DNA of 15,388 nucleotides, taken from positions 1 to 15,388 of the forward strand of contig JAGFNK010001071.1 in NCBI GenBank assembly GCA_025769875.1, written 5' to 3'. How positions within the stretch are numbered: the stretch's first letter is position 1; each line of letters begins with the position of its first letter. The translations under genes and the position numbers were made by a program. Shown here piece by piece: positions 1 to 9,799 of this stretch. Source of the stretch: Russula earlei. Taxonomy: Eukaryota > Basidiomycota > Agaricomycetes > Russulales > Russulaceae. Below the pieces are notes generated by a model. The model was not told the origin of the DNA, searched no databases, and saw only the letters and a program-made list of their open reading frames with translations.

Positions 1-1311
1 TATACGCCCAGTGAATCTCGAACCAAGGACCCATCAGACCGGTGCCGGCGTGCAGGTGGGGCTCATTTCCCACCCCATCCACATCCGCGACGATCGGGGC
101 GTCCTCTAGCGGTCTCACTTCCGGTGACACAAAGGTTCGACGCTGACGCGGGGTCCGGGGTAGCCCTGCCTTGAAGGAGTTCGCAGGGCGCAGGGGAGAA
201 GTAGCTAAAGAGGGCAGCTGGAAGTCCATCCGCTCGAATGCCGCGGACGGGGGCCGCGCTTCGCCATCCCATGGGTTGGGCAGCACACTCACTCGACTAC
301 CTCCCACCGTCCTGATGGTCCCCCGCTTCGCCATGGGGGAAGGGTTTCCTCGCCGTGTCTCGCTCTTGGAACGTTCAGGCCGTAGTACGAGTGGAGGGGG
401 ACGCGCAGGAAGGCGCTCTTTTCCGCTCTTAACATCTGAAACCTGAGAGGACGACGATGTCGGACGGCCAACAGACACAGCAGTTATGGACGACGATTGA
501 GAGATTGAAGGAGAGTGACTCGATTTCCTCGGCGGTAAATCGTAAGTTGTCATTACCTGTTTAGTCTCATCATCAGAGATGAAGCCGATCAGTGCAAAAA
601 GATAACCCACAGTCGCAAAGCTGTCTGGGTTAGGCTGCTGAAGGACGCCATCTTCCGCATTATTGACCGGTTTGCTTTGGAGTTTGCGACGCCGGCGCTT
701 AAGGTAGCAGGGAAGAAAAAGTAACAAAAGGATGACCAAACATGCAACAAGGACTCCTGCAATGGCAGCGCCTGACACAGAAGGTCTGAAGGGGGTGGGC
801 AAATGTGTTTAAACGATGGAAACAGAGATAACTGGCCGACAAACCTGGAACCCCTGGAAACGGTGGCGTCAGAAGCGCTGGTGTCCCGTCGGCCACGAGG
901 CCGACTTGAACTTAACCTAATTTTAAATTTATTTTCCACGTTTTCGATACGAGAAAGCACACACCTCGAGACGTGGGGACCTGTATCGTTGGAATCCCCT
1001 AGATATGCCTGGATACGCGGGGCGGGTTTGCTATGCCATGTTCCGTCCGGTAAGGAGAACGTGTTGTGAGCCATAGGAGAAACTAGTGCTCATTAGCTGG
1101 GGAAAGTCATGGAAGAAGGACGACATTGGTCGGTAGACGTACGTCGCAGTCCCTGGATAGGCAGATAGACCAGTGAGAAAGAATCAAGCCGAAAAATGTG
1201 GTATTAACTCACTTTTAGAGATGAGTCCAATACTGTGTATACACCCGTGAAGTCGATCGCTCTGAGTCCCGTGCCACGGAAATGTTGTAAAAATGAGGGA
1301 GGTTCTCTGGT
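1..1311 (-). CDS. Single-pass membrane protein, 3' part runs off the window (5' exons unresolved)
   Basis: I read this as exons 1213-1311, 1143-1152 (10 nt), 965-1082, 845-904, 611-785 and 1-556, separated by GT-AG introns of 60, 60, 60, 59 and 54 nt; joining them keeps one frame open. The product has a presumed outside part (FRGTGLRAIDFTG, then DGTWH), a Ser/Thr/Arg-rich stalk, one transmembrane helix (AGVLVACLVILLLLFLPCY), a stop-transfer run KRRRRK, and a Ser/Pro/Arg-rich cytoplasmic tail open to the left edge. This stalk-helix-basic-tail layout is common in basidiomycete surface proteins with an N-terminal lectin-like or sensor domain; the FxGTG piece may be what remains of such a domain. 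The signal peptide and start were not found: there is no ATG on this strand from 1312 to about 1575, so an upstream exon is missing from my model. The 54-nt and 905-964 introns keep frame and could be retained. Function unknown; no enzyme motif is visible. Confidence 0.6.
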
Positions 1312-1469
1312 CTAGAATAATATCGAAGGACTGCAAAAAAAGGCGACTTTTCACAACGGAATCGGGCTGCCTCGTCACTGAACAGATACGATTGGCCGTG
1401 AAGAGTCCAAAAGTGTGAAAGCGTGATTAAATCGTGCTAGAGCCCGACTAATCCAGCAGCGCACTGCGC

Positions 1470-1555
1470 TGAAAAACGAAGAGCGAAGAAAGAGGGTGGG
1501 GAGAAAGAGAAAAAATGGCAGGTTCAGGAAAGGGAGGGGGGAGCGCCTAGACTCG
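1470..1555 (-). promoter_or_regulatory. Pyrimidine-rich core-promoter-like tract
   Basis: On the minus strand this stretch is strongly C/T-rich (runs such as TTTTTTCTCTTTCTCCCC). Such tracts lie near transcription starts of many basidiomycete genes, and this one is upstream of the membrane-protein gene; a CCAAT occurs about 65 bp further downstream. No TATA box is evident. Placement is inference only, because the first exon of that gene is unresolved. Confidence 0.25.
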
Positions 1556-1689
1556 TGATGTATCACTTCATGTTTATGGAATTTGGTGCTTTCCCAACCC
1601 AAACGAAATGTTGTGTCCCTGTCGTGCCTGGCATTGCATGCGGTGAAATCGATGTATAACGCATCATTCAACGATCCTCTTAGGTTACC

Positions 1690-2400
1690 GAGTTACGGAG
1701 CACCGTCGCTGTCGGTCGCTGAGGAAGCTGATGGTGGTATTTGTTGAGGCTGCGGTTCGAGCGCCGTGCCATGGGATGGGCGCCCAAGCGGATTGCACAT
1801 ATCGGGCCCTGTGCGAGCTGAGATTGTTGTCAATCTGATCTAGGGCGAAGACCATTTTGCGTGGCTGCATTAGGGTGAACGCGGATGCCGGAGAACGCGC
1901 AGTAACTGTGTTTGTTGAAAGTCTAACGGATTGTTTGAATTCGCGTTGTGGGACGGAGCCGGTGAAGGTCGTGGGCGTGGACTCGGACCGAACGTTCAAC
2001 TGCAAGTATCCATGGCCACCTCCTGCCGTGGCAGGAAACCCAGCTCGGGAATACGTTGTGACTCCCCTACAGGGCCTACACTGGATAGCAAAGCAAAATG
2101 CAATTCGGGCGCCATGCCAACGACTGCACGCACACTCAGTCTATGCTCCGATGTTGGACGTGCCGCTAAGTGCCGCGCGAGCGGACAATCCGGACCGGAC
2201 CATACCACCACCACCAGCTCCCAACCCTAACCCCACTTTGAACCGGGGGGCTCGGTAAAACTGGGGCGAGGATGAGCAACAATGAAGATGACAGTGGGCT
2301 CTGCAAGGTCAGATCCACCTGTCTGTGTTGAGACAAAGAGTAGCCGAAGTGTTGACGCGTCAGCCCAAACTGTCCGGGCGGCCCACAGGCCTGGACCACA
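1690..2400. other. GC-richer stretch with no recognisable gene
   Basis: Overlapping open frames of about 70-130 codons exist on both strands (for example plus 1857-2258 and minus 1685-2005), but none resembles a known domain and none chains into a spliced model I can defend. The composition differs from the AT-rich DNA that follows. It could hold an unrecognised species-specific gene or a decayed one. Confidence 0.3.
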
Positions 2401-2587
2401 TAAGTGTTTCAGATCAGTTGCTGAAATGTGTACGATAACAAAATTGATAGTATGATCTAAGACAATCGGTAGCTAGCACATAGCGATCGTGAAAACAATT
2501 TGATAGTTACTATAGACAAAATAATTAGGGACACTCTCAGATACTTAACACGACGGACAGGAATGGATAAGTCCAGTCCACTAAAAC

Positions 2588-2634
2588 TCAACTCAGTGGT
2601 CAATAAAGGTGAAATATATTGACCACTGAATTGA
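2588..2634. repeat. Imperfect inverted repeat, 18-bp arms with 11-bp loop
   Basis: The left arm (2588-2605) and right arm (2617-2634) pair at 17 of 18 positions, and the innermost 12 bp are perfect. It lies in AT-rich intergenic DNA (2400-3170) that otherwise shows no gene. It could be a cruciform/hairpin, a protein-binding palindrome, or the trace of a small DNA element. It is about 540 bp beyond the longest possible end of the FunK1 reading frame, so a role in its 3' end formation is unlikely. Confidence 0.7.
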
Positions 2635-2639
2635 CTCAG

Positions 2640-2984
2640 CTCAGATTACAAATTATTTTAAAACAATTGATTGATTTGTTGCCCTCTCCTCATGCATCGC
2701 ATTATTGTAAATATGTCAACCCAAACAATTAGAACTTAGTCAAATGCTTAAGAGAGGGCAGCTCAGTGCCCAAGTTATGTAACCTAAGATGCAACATGAG
2801 TCGCCCCGAATCACCAGGGGGATCATATACACTTAATTTGCCCGATCAATTTAGCCTTAGCAGACTCGGATAAACTTAACACAATGGCGTATGTTAATAC
2901 ATGGATTTATATTGAATAAATCGAGACATAAAGTGCATCCACAAATATGACACCAAATTTTAAATAGGAACGGTCTACTCATTA
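2640..2984. other. AT-rich intergenic DNA, no gene seen
   Basis: Open frames are short in all six frames. A weak 9-bp inverted pair (TGCCCTCTC near 2680 and GAGAGGGCA near 2752) is the only other structure noticed. Confidence 0.5.
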
Positions 2985-3066
2985 CATGGCGATAATCGGC
3001 CGATGGGGATCAATTGCACCCGATGGGGATCAATCGCCTCGATGACAGAGACTGACCACACAGATT
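2985..3066 (+). repeat. Dispersed repeat, copy 4 (fragment)
   Basis: This fragment shares GCGATAATCGGCCGATGG, GGGATCAAT, a CGATGACRGAG block and a trailing CACACAG with copy 1 near 6175-6256. The unit CCGATGGGGATCAAT appears twice here in tandem (about 3000-3014 and 3020-3034) but once in copy 1. The 5' part of the element (TTAAGTATCTG core) is absent, so this is a truncated copy. Confidence 0.65.
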
Positions 3067-3169
3067 AAACTCAACGCGAAGATCTGGGCTTTACATTTTG
3101 TTACAATTTTACTCGAGCCAAATAATATAGTTAGCATTCTTATAATTGAATCTTGTTTGTATTTTCCCA

Positions 3170-5905
3170 CTAAGAACCAAGTCTGTGTTGAAGGCAGCGG
3201 GCGGCGGCTTGCTGAGTTCGCGAAAACACACACAAAAGAAGGGACAAAACAGGTCTCTTGTTCCAAGGCGTAACTAGAGTTTCTACATACGAGACGCGAT
3301 CTATGAGAGAGGGGGATATTGGGGGATTGGGGAGACAGAAAGACGCGAGTTGGGAGTGCGATACATGGATGTGGAACAAGACGAGCCAGAGCGATGAGCT
3401 GCGATGAAAGAGGGTCGAGAGCTGGCTGGGCAGCGGAGGTGGAACCGGTACGCGATGAAAGAGAGTCGAGAGCAATGACGCAGGGCTGGAATGGGATGCC
3501 GCCTTACAGCGGGACACTGTGTGACGACGTACTAAAGAATTACCTTGGACATGGAAAGCTTTGCGAGACAGCCGACAAGCTATACCTGGAAAGTGAAGAT
3601 CCTTTTGGTGGATATCGTCCTCTACGCTTTTTGTTGAATGATAGACCCTTTTTTTTTCTACAGGACTATCATCATCTTTAGCCTTGCGCTTGCGGCAGCC
3701 CCTGCTGAACGTTGGATCATGACCAACGATGTTCTTTGATAGGCTGCCGTCATCGTCGGACCAATTTTTGGATTCCAGGTTCCGTGTTATGAGATTCAAG
3801 ACCCATTCAGAAGAACAAAGCTTCTCGTGAGCGTCCTTGACCTCCGTCCGGACATTCCTCTCCGCTTGAGGTTCGGGCATAATTGATTTTGGGTTAATAT
3901 CATCATAGAAGGTTTTAAGAAGGGTGCGCAACTCTTCAATGATCTGGCGGCATGGTTCCGGGACAAAACCAAACGTATCCGGGTGAAGCATTAGTTTGTG
4001 TAGGAAAGATAGCTTTCCGTCACCGCCCCGGATAACACCATCTTCATCCACGTCTCTGTATCCATCAAATACGCGTTGCATATCTTGTGATTGGCCCTCG
4101 ATCGCAGAATGTCGGCATTTCATGACAATATAAATAAGAACCCAGTAAAAGGATTCAATATCATCTGAAATTTGATGAGATCGAGCGTGAGGGTGTAATA
4201 AAAGTCCTGTTGATATGAACTGCCATGTACCCTGAACACGAAGTCAATTCGCCGCGCATAGGGGATAAACAGATCATACCGTGCGGGAGTGTTGTCTCTG
4301 CTGGGTCACATCCACCCTCTTGGACATGTCCCAGTCGATCAATAAACCTGATCGATCTGGGGCGATCAGAATGTTTCCTGCGCTCACATCCCGATGTAAA
4401 ATTTTTGCTTTGTCGTATGCGTCCGTATGAGCTGTTCCAAATTGTCAAACAACAAACTTAAACGTAACGCCAATCCTCACCGATCATAGCATCCCGAATG
4501 ACCTGGCATAGCTCCCGAGTCGATCCGAACGTACTCAGCGGCTGTCCGAGCGTGTTCAAGACAAGTCGGTAGTGGACATATCGTTTGACGCGCGGTGTAC
4601 CGGGACACCAAATACGTTTGCGTTCGCCATCTTTCACATAGTCTTGCGTCCTTGTGCATTGTACGTCGAGTGAATGCTCCGGTGTCGACAGCACGTCGCC
4701 AGCTGGACCCAACTCCGGAATGAAACGCACTTTTGCTTCTAGTAAATCGCGATAAATATCCCCTTCTTTCTCGATACCTGGGAAATCGGTACGCCAGTAA
4801 TCTTTGAGGTAAACCAGTTTATTCCGTTCGACGTCATGGCACACAAATCCAAACGTCGACCGACCAAAAAGGGTTTTCGTCTCCCATATTGGTTTCCATA
4901 TGATATAGGGCTTCGGCTGTCCGTCCGTGGCATGATCGTCATTGACGAGAATCTGGCGAAGGTCTTCAACTTCAATTTTCTCGACGTCCATGTATACCGC
5001 CAGCGTGGACTGTGCATCACCAACCCCCTTATCGTTCTTCGAGACCGAGGTGACAGTGGTGTCGTATCCACGCTGGGCAAAAGTGAGAGAGTTGAGCCTC
5101 CAGATGAATTCGGAAAGGGTGTTGGGATTTTTGGTCCAATCGAATATCTCGGTATAGATTGCACCACTGCGATCCCATCGCAGTAGTCGCCCTTCTGCCT
5201 TTCCAAAGAGGATGATCGAGTAAGAGAAGACCCGAAACTGTGAACGATGGATAGAAGTGGCATAATGTGTGAGTTGACCACACACACGATACGCGCGCTC
5301 AGTCCACCTAACGTGACACTCGACCCCAGCCTCTCGCCTCATATGTGTAAGGTTGCGAAAAATGTCCTCTTTTCCCTTTTTGTTTTCGATCCACACATCG
5401 ACCGCTCTCCAGTCCAGTGAGGTCAGCCGCTCGTTTTCCTGATGACCTTCCCTTTTCCGATAGATAACGATGTCTGGTCTCCCTAGGATTGCCTTATCTT
5501 GCTTGGCAGTGGTGTTGACGAATGTGAGATTATCAGCGAGGCCGGACGTTTTGATTGCCTGTATCTGTCATGTACGTGAGCGTGGATCCCCCCTTGAATG
5601 TGGGGACTGACAAAGTGATCCTCATTGTGTGAGACGGAGCGCTTGTCGAAGCTGATGATGCGCTCCGTCTTTCGAGCTTGGCTTGCTTCTGGCACGAATT
5701 CCGAGAGGAATTCGGCTATTGGCATAGGCCCGACAAATTTGTCACATACGTCCCAGGTCATGTCCTTATATCTCTCTGAAGCTAGCTTTTGAGGTGTGGA
5801 TGTGTGTGTGTGACTTCCTGATAGGTCGTATTTTAGAGGTGAAAAGGTTATAGTTAGACTACTTTGCTCGGTTTGAGGCGGCGTGCTGGGACGGATGACG
5901 GCCAT
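3170..5905 (-). CDS. FunK1-type fungal protein kinase
   Basis: A spliced model gives exons 5612-5905, 4481-5558, 4280-4431 and 3170-4231 with introns of 53, 49 and 48 nt; every junction keeps frame, for about 861 codons. The N-terminal region carries the GPM-x-FLxEF motif of FunK1 proteins. The kinase part follows: a VAIK-like lysine in VYLKDYWR (about residue 350), catalytic loop HRDVSAGN (470-477), DWD in place of DFG (490-492), RTGTWQFIS (507-515), then SDDIESFYW. All residues needed for phosphotransfer appear present, so an active serine/threonine-type kinase is likely; substrates of this agaricomycete-expanded family are unknown. The CRKRKAK stretch could act as a nuclear signal. The start ATG at 5905 is the first of the frame. 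The last about 170 residues are Ser/Leu-rich, repetitive (STLFHR twice) and unlike the family, so the true stop may be nearer 3690 through an unseen splice or the tail may be recently acquired. A dispersed repeat occupies the promoter. Confidence 0.9.
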
Positions 5906-6001
5906 GTTGTGAGATGAGACAAAGAAAAGGTGAGAATCACCTACTGCAATCAGTACGTGGTCCCGCAGTCAATGATTCTCTCTTAACTCTAATCTTAAAA
6001 C

Positions 6002-6300
6002 AGGTTGTGTGCGGCAGCAATTACATGTACCATATGAACGATCACTTCGACGTACATACTCGAGCGAAACCAGGGTGGTTCAGGGTGCGCGAGCTCGCTC
6101 GCTTAAGTATCTGCCTACTACACGGCCACGGCCAGTGAAACCCGGAGAACCGCGGGCCGTAAGTGCCTTATCGGCAATAATTGGCCGATGGGGATCAATC
6201 TCCCCGATGACGGAGATACGCACATATGCGCTTTCATGCAAATTCTCACACACAGAATAAAACCGAGGAAAGTATTGACATTGACATGAACGACCTGCCA
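6002..6300 (+). repeat. Dispersed repeat, copy 1
   Basis: Blocks shared in order with copy 2 (12207-12873): GGTTGTGxGGCxGCAATTA near 6003; ATATGAACGATCACT near 6033; TTAAGTATCTGCCTACTAC from 6103; ACCGGAGAACxxCGGGCCGT near 6140 (here CCCGGAGAAC); CGATGACGGAGATA near 6205; GCGCTTTCATGCAAA near 6228; and TATTGACATTGACATGAAC from 6273. No open frame of note and no obvious terminal inverted repeats are seen. It lies between the FunK1 start (5905) and the F-box stop (6333), so it forms most of the FunK1 promoter. It is probably a non-autonomous mobile element; the class is unknown. Confidence 0.75.
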
Positions 6301-6332
6301 AGTCGTCATCACATATGCGCGCACACATTCAT

Positions 6333-7685
6333 CTAAGAGAGACCACGCAATTCGGTAATGACAGTATGAAGCGTGGGCTTTGCTGCCCTACGTAGTGCAT
6401 CAAGGACATCCGTCCCCAACTTACCGCCCGCATCTTCCCAATAAACCCTTTCTACCATCGGAAAGGATCGTACATAGGCACACATGATGTCCTGTTATAT
6501 GGGTAAGACATGGAAGACGAAAATGTGGTAAGGTCATACCATATCTCTATGTGATAAGCAAGCCTGGTTCAGGAACCAACTCAGAGTGCGGATCTGTCTT
6601 AGCTCACGAGTTGGGTAACCATCACTATCATAGTGGCTCAGGTTTGTATGCGGTGAGGCAGATGGCAAAGTCGGCAAAATTCGAAGCCCAAGATGGTCGA
6701 GGTTCTGGAAATGGCTCACGATTTGCAAGAGACGAAGAAAGGTAGGATCATGCGGTTGGAATTGGCTCATTTCCACTTCTAGGTTGTAAAGGCTTGTCGA
6801 GTTACCCAGTCGCTCTCCAATGTCACAGCAAATCCCCAATGGAGCACAAAGGGTCAGAAGATTGGGTAGGAAAGGCTGACGGCTAGGTCGAATGCGGTCC
6901 AATGGCACGTTGCATTGGATACGGATGCTCTTAAGGCCCTTGTGCTTGGTTAGAAAACGAATGAGCGCTGGCCCTGGGATATCCCCTTCGAGAACGAGTT
7001 TCTCGAGAGATGTCATGTTGAGCTCGCCAAGTAAAGCGGTCCAGTGGGAGGGTTTCAAAGATACTATGCAAAGGAACAGGGACTCGATAGGTGAGTGCTT
7101 GAGAATCCCCATCGTGGTTTCCGCGATTCCGGGAGCGAAGGCGTAATCAGATGAAATATCAAGTAAATTAATTGTGTGAGAGCTGCATGCTCCGCTTCGT
7201 AAGGCGATGGAGGAAGGAAGACAATCCACAGAACCGAATCCTGCGAAGTGCAGTCGTGTGAGTGGTAGGGTGTTAAACAGTTGGTGCATTTTGATGAACC
7301 CAGAGGCCAGCAGAAGCGGATCGGACCCATGGAGAAGAAGGTGGAAATCCCGAAGATTGCGCGTATTTGAAGGCTCGATAAGGAAACGGGTAAGGAATCT
7401 CATCGCAGTTCGGGCCTCCAGTGGGGAGCAAGGGATGGAACAGAACATCTTTTCGGGGGGTTTGAAGGTGTGAATAGCAGACCACAGTCCAAGAGACGCA
7501 TATCCGCTCGGTTCATGTAGTGTCACTTCTGAGCCCCCTTCACTTGTGTCGTTCGCCTCAAGCCCACAGCGGTGCAAGTACTCTGGTAAGAGCGATCGAC
7601 CTATGGATCGTGAAGCAAGTACCAATGTTCGAAGATCGTCATTGTCCAGATGGGTGGAAATCATAAGAAGTAGTTCGACAGGCAT
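6333..7685 (-). CDS. F-box protein with leucine-rich C-terminal region
   Basis: Exon 1 is 6540-7685 (382 codons) and exon 2 is 6333-6491 (52 residues plus stop). They join across a 48-nt GTATGA...AACAG intron at phase 0, for 434 residues. The N-terminus (MPVELLLMISTHL...DLRTLVLASR, residues 1-45) fits a fungal F-box, which would bind Skp1 and recruit substrates to an SCF ubiquitin ligase. The rest shows irregular leucine-rich spacing (LTRLHFAGF, IESLFLCIV, LEKLVLEGD, LKSIRIQCN, LDHLGLRIL), suggesting a degenerate LRR-like substrate-binding region, as in many basidiomycete F-box proteins. The start is the ATG just before PVELL, where F-boxes usually begin. The spliced end (VERVYWEDAGGK, then a basic helix) reads well as protein, supporting the second exon. 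The substrate is unknown. Confidence 0.85.
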
Positions 7686-8384
7686 GTCCTGGATCCCTGT
7701 GCACTACAAAAGTTGTTACGGAATGGAAATTTGCATGAACGGTCAGCGTACAAGGTGTGTTTGATGCTGCTGTACTCGGCGTCTCTTAACTGCCTTCCAA
7801 CGATTACAATCGGTTGATGAGCAAAAGCGCCGTTTCCGCTCATTTCCGTCTGGTGGGCGCTCCAACTGTTGGGTTTATGAGCGGAGGACAGTCAGACATA
7901 CGCATTGGCACAGAGGCTCACCCGGTGACGTTTGCAATTGCGTGGTGGTGATGGTGGTGGTGACACAGTATTCCCTCGTCGTTTGACTGCAGTCGAATGG
8001 CGAAGGGGATTAAGCAATGAAGGGTTCAATACCATGCTTGCGATCGGGTTGTTGTGATACAGAGGCGATTGTCACCGTCATGGTCTCCATGGGTTTAAAT
8101 ACCTTGAGAAGGTGCAGGTACTATTGTGGGCTCAAACTGTATATTCGGGAGATCGAGACGCATATGCGTATACATCGGCAGCTCGTCGTAATTGGTTAGG
8201 GAGAAACGAGTCATTATCACACGACGAGGATAATTGTTATCGCCAACAAGCACGATGACGAGCGACCAACAGTTAGCGCGTTTGGGAAGAGATAGAAGAC
8301 ATTCTTACGTGTACTTCTCAAAAGCATAGAACACAGTGCCCTTTTGCAGCACTGTCGAGGAGAGAAGGGTATCACCCAGCACGC
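7686..8384. promoter_or_regulatory. Divergent intergenic region between the F-box and SAP-like genes
   Basis: No convincing gene lies here; open frames stay at or below about 70 codons. The two flanking genes point away from each other, so both promoters must lie in this stretch or just beyond it. A short GTG/GAT trinucleotide run (about 7943-7965) is present, and no TATA box stands out. Confidence 0.4.
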
Positions 8385-8462
8385 ATGTTCATGAGAGCGG
8401 CACTAACTTTGGGGATAATTGTTCTCGCCGTGGGCGCCTATAGGGCGGTCCCTTACGCTTAG
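8385..8462 (+). CDS. Possible small hydrophobic peptide or upstream ORF
   Basis: A 25-codon frame starts MFMRAALTLGIIVLAVG and ends AVPYA-stop. One or two N-terminal charges followed by a 12-15 residue hydrophobic core would pass as a signal peptide or a membrane microprotein. It ends about 73 bp before the SAP-like gene start, so it may be an upstream ORF in that gene's leader that modulates translation, or chance. Nothing else supports expression. Confidence 0.2.
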   Translation: MFMRAALTLGIIVLAVGAYRAVPYA

Positions 8463-8535
8463 AGGTGAGATCATTAGTGGGTCTGAGCGTCAGACTGCGT
8501 AATAAAAGGTCCATACTTACCATGAGGTTTTATCA

Positions 8536-9479
8536 ATGTATACGATCGACCACGCCGAGCGTGCTCTTCGGCAACACGATCCGACCGAGAAGACCCTCAA
8601 ACGATACAGTATTCCTGTACTACAGGAGTTATGTGTCAAGCGCGGCATCGATGTGGGTGGCTCGAGTCGCCCGCTGAAGAAGCCATATATCGATGCACTA
8701 TTGATCCACGTGAGATGAACTCACCGTCGCTTGTCCTTTATTCACCATGGAAGCTAGCGTGGGCAGCATAGTCGCAGGGACAGGGATCAATTAAGATTGA
8801 AGATTCGACTTCCGAATTTCTTGCCTCAACGCGTGATTACTCTCCCAAGACCTGACGGCACCTCTGAGCAGAGCATCGCCGATGAAAACCGAGGCCATCA
8901 ACAGCAAGAACACAGCGATGAACCAGCAAGCACTTTCCGATTTACACAGCCCACAGCAGCGGAGCATTCACACAGCGAGGTCGACACATTCTACGTCCGG
9001 CATGCATTGACTCCAGCACCGACAGACGATCAAGAGAAGATGCCTGACGGAAATACTGATTGTACGTCTGCTCCTGGGTGTCAGTCAAACACAATTGCAA
9101 TTCCAAGCAAACGATCCTACCCTTTTGGGAAGGATGCGCCGAGGAAAAAAAGAAAAGTGGAAAGTTACATCCTTGTGAGGATTTACGAACAACGAAAGGA
9201 CCTGGAACATATGAATGAGATCGAATATCCCTTGACGCCAGACGGTGGACTTGATCTTGTGGGGTTATCTCAAAAATTAAACGTCAGACAGTGCCAGGCA
9301 AGTCGGTTCAATATCATACCGATCTGTGGCGTTGGCTATGCTGACTGTCTCCTAAGGTGCTGGACGCCCGCTCTTCACGACCGTGGTTTAGCAAGCGCCT
9401 TGTTTTGGAAAGCGGTGCCATTAGGCTGTTGAAAGCAAAAGAAGGGTATTTACGGGTGGTAGTTCAATCATCCTCGTAG
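8536..9479 (+). CDS. SAP-like nuclear protein, family unrecognised
   Basis: The model has exons 8536-8709, 8767-9297 and 9357-9479, giving 275 residues. Intron 1 (57 nt) is GT-AG. Intron 2 (59 nt, 9298-9356) starts CAG|GCAAGT and ends CTAAG, a GC-AG intron; removing it brings a protein-like third exon into frame (VLDARSSRPWFSKRLVLESG, then LLKAKEGYLRVVVQSSS-stop). Residues 18-56 (LKRYSIPVLQELCVKRGI... RPLKKPYIDALL) match the two-helix pattern of SAP motifs, which bind DNA or chromatin. The middle is Gln/His/Thr/Asp-rich and probably disordered. PRKKRKV at about 183-189 differs from the SV40 large-T nuclear localisation signal by one residue. The conserved-looking C-terminus (YILVRIYEQRKDL onwards) was not recognised. 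It is likely a nuclear DNA-binding protein, and nothing more specific is justified. The start is the ATG nearest the SAP-like region. Confidence 0.7.
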
Positions 9480-9799
9480 CTGCTCAGTGATCGGAGGGTA
9501 TAAACCACTACTGCAAGATCCCTGTTTCAGCCAACCCCATGCCTCTGTCTGTCCAGATATAACGACCCCTCGTCGTCATCCCAAATTTACAGGCTTCTTT
9601 CATGCCGGCATTAAGTATCCACTGTACAAGAAACTGTGCATACAACCAATGCGTTTGTCCGACGGGATAGGACCTCAAATTATAGGAGTGTTACGATAGA
9701 CTGGCAAATGATGGGGGGAGACGGAAAAACGAACATGATTGTTGTGGAAGGTAGCGGCTGTCTCGTTGCAACGGTCCATGTTATGAGGAGACATAACAT
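9480..9799. other. Stretch without recognised gene
   Basis: This is where the missing C-terminal module of the neighbouring Myb-type gene should lie if that gene were full length. No DWK..L.D..WN.WSxH-type sequence was found on the minus strand. Short plus-strand open frames (9487-9699, 9636-9878) look like noise. Confidence 0.4.

Noticed and set aside
130..145. GGTTCGA sequences (also near 1753 and on the minus strand near 36) that resemble a tRNA B box
   Set aside because: No A box at the right distance and no cloverleaf; the first lies in coding sequence.
2220..2235. CCCTAACCCC, resembling the fungal telomere repeat
   Set aside because: A single unit only, not a tandem array; no evidence of a telomere or interstitial telomeric tract.
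1857..2258. Plus-strand 133-codon frame ending in a Pro-rich stretch
   Set aside because: Overlaps comparable frames on the other strand, no recognised motif, no supporting splice structure.
3319..3681. Plus-strand 120-codon open frame opposite the FunK1 tail, with fairly protein-like residues before a polypyrimidine/acceptor site
   Set aside because: Its second half is antisense to the FunK1 frame and the first half is low-complexity; no domain recognised and no downstream exon found. Mentioned only as a finding, not as a gene.
7943..7965. GTG/GAT trinucleotide run as a possible microsatellite or His-rich exon
   Set aside because: Too short and imperfect; no exon model uses it.
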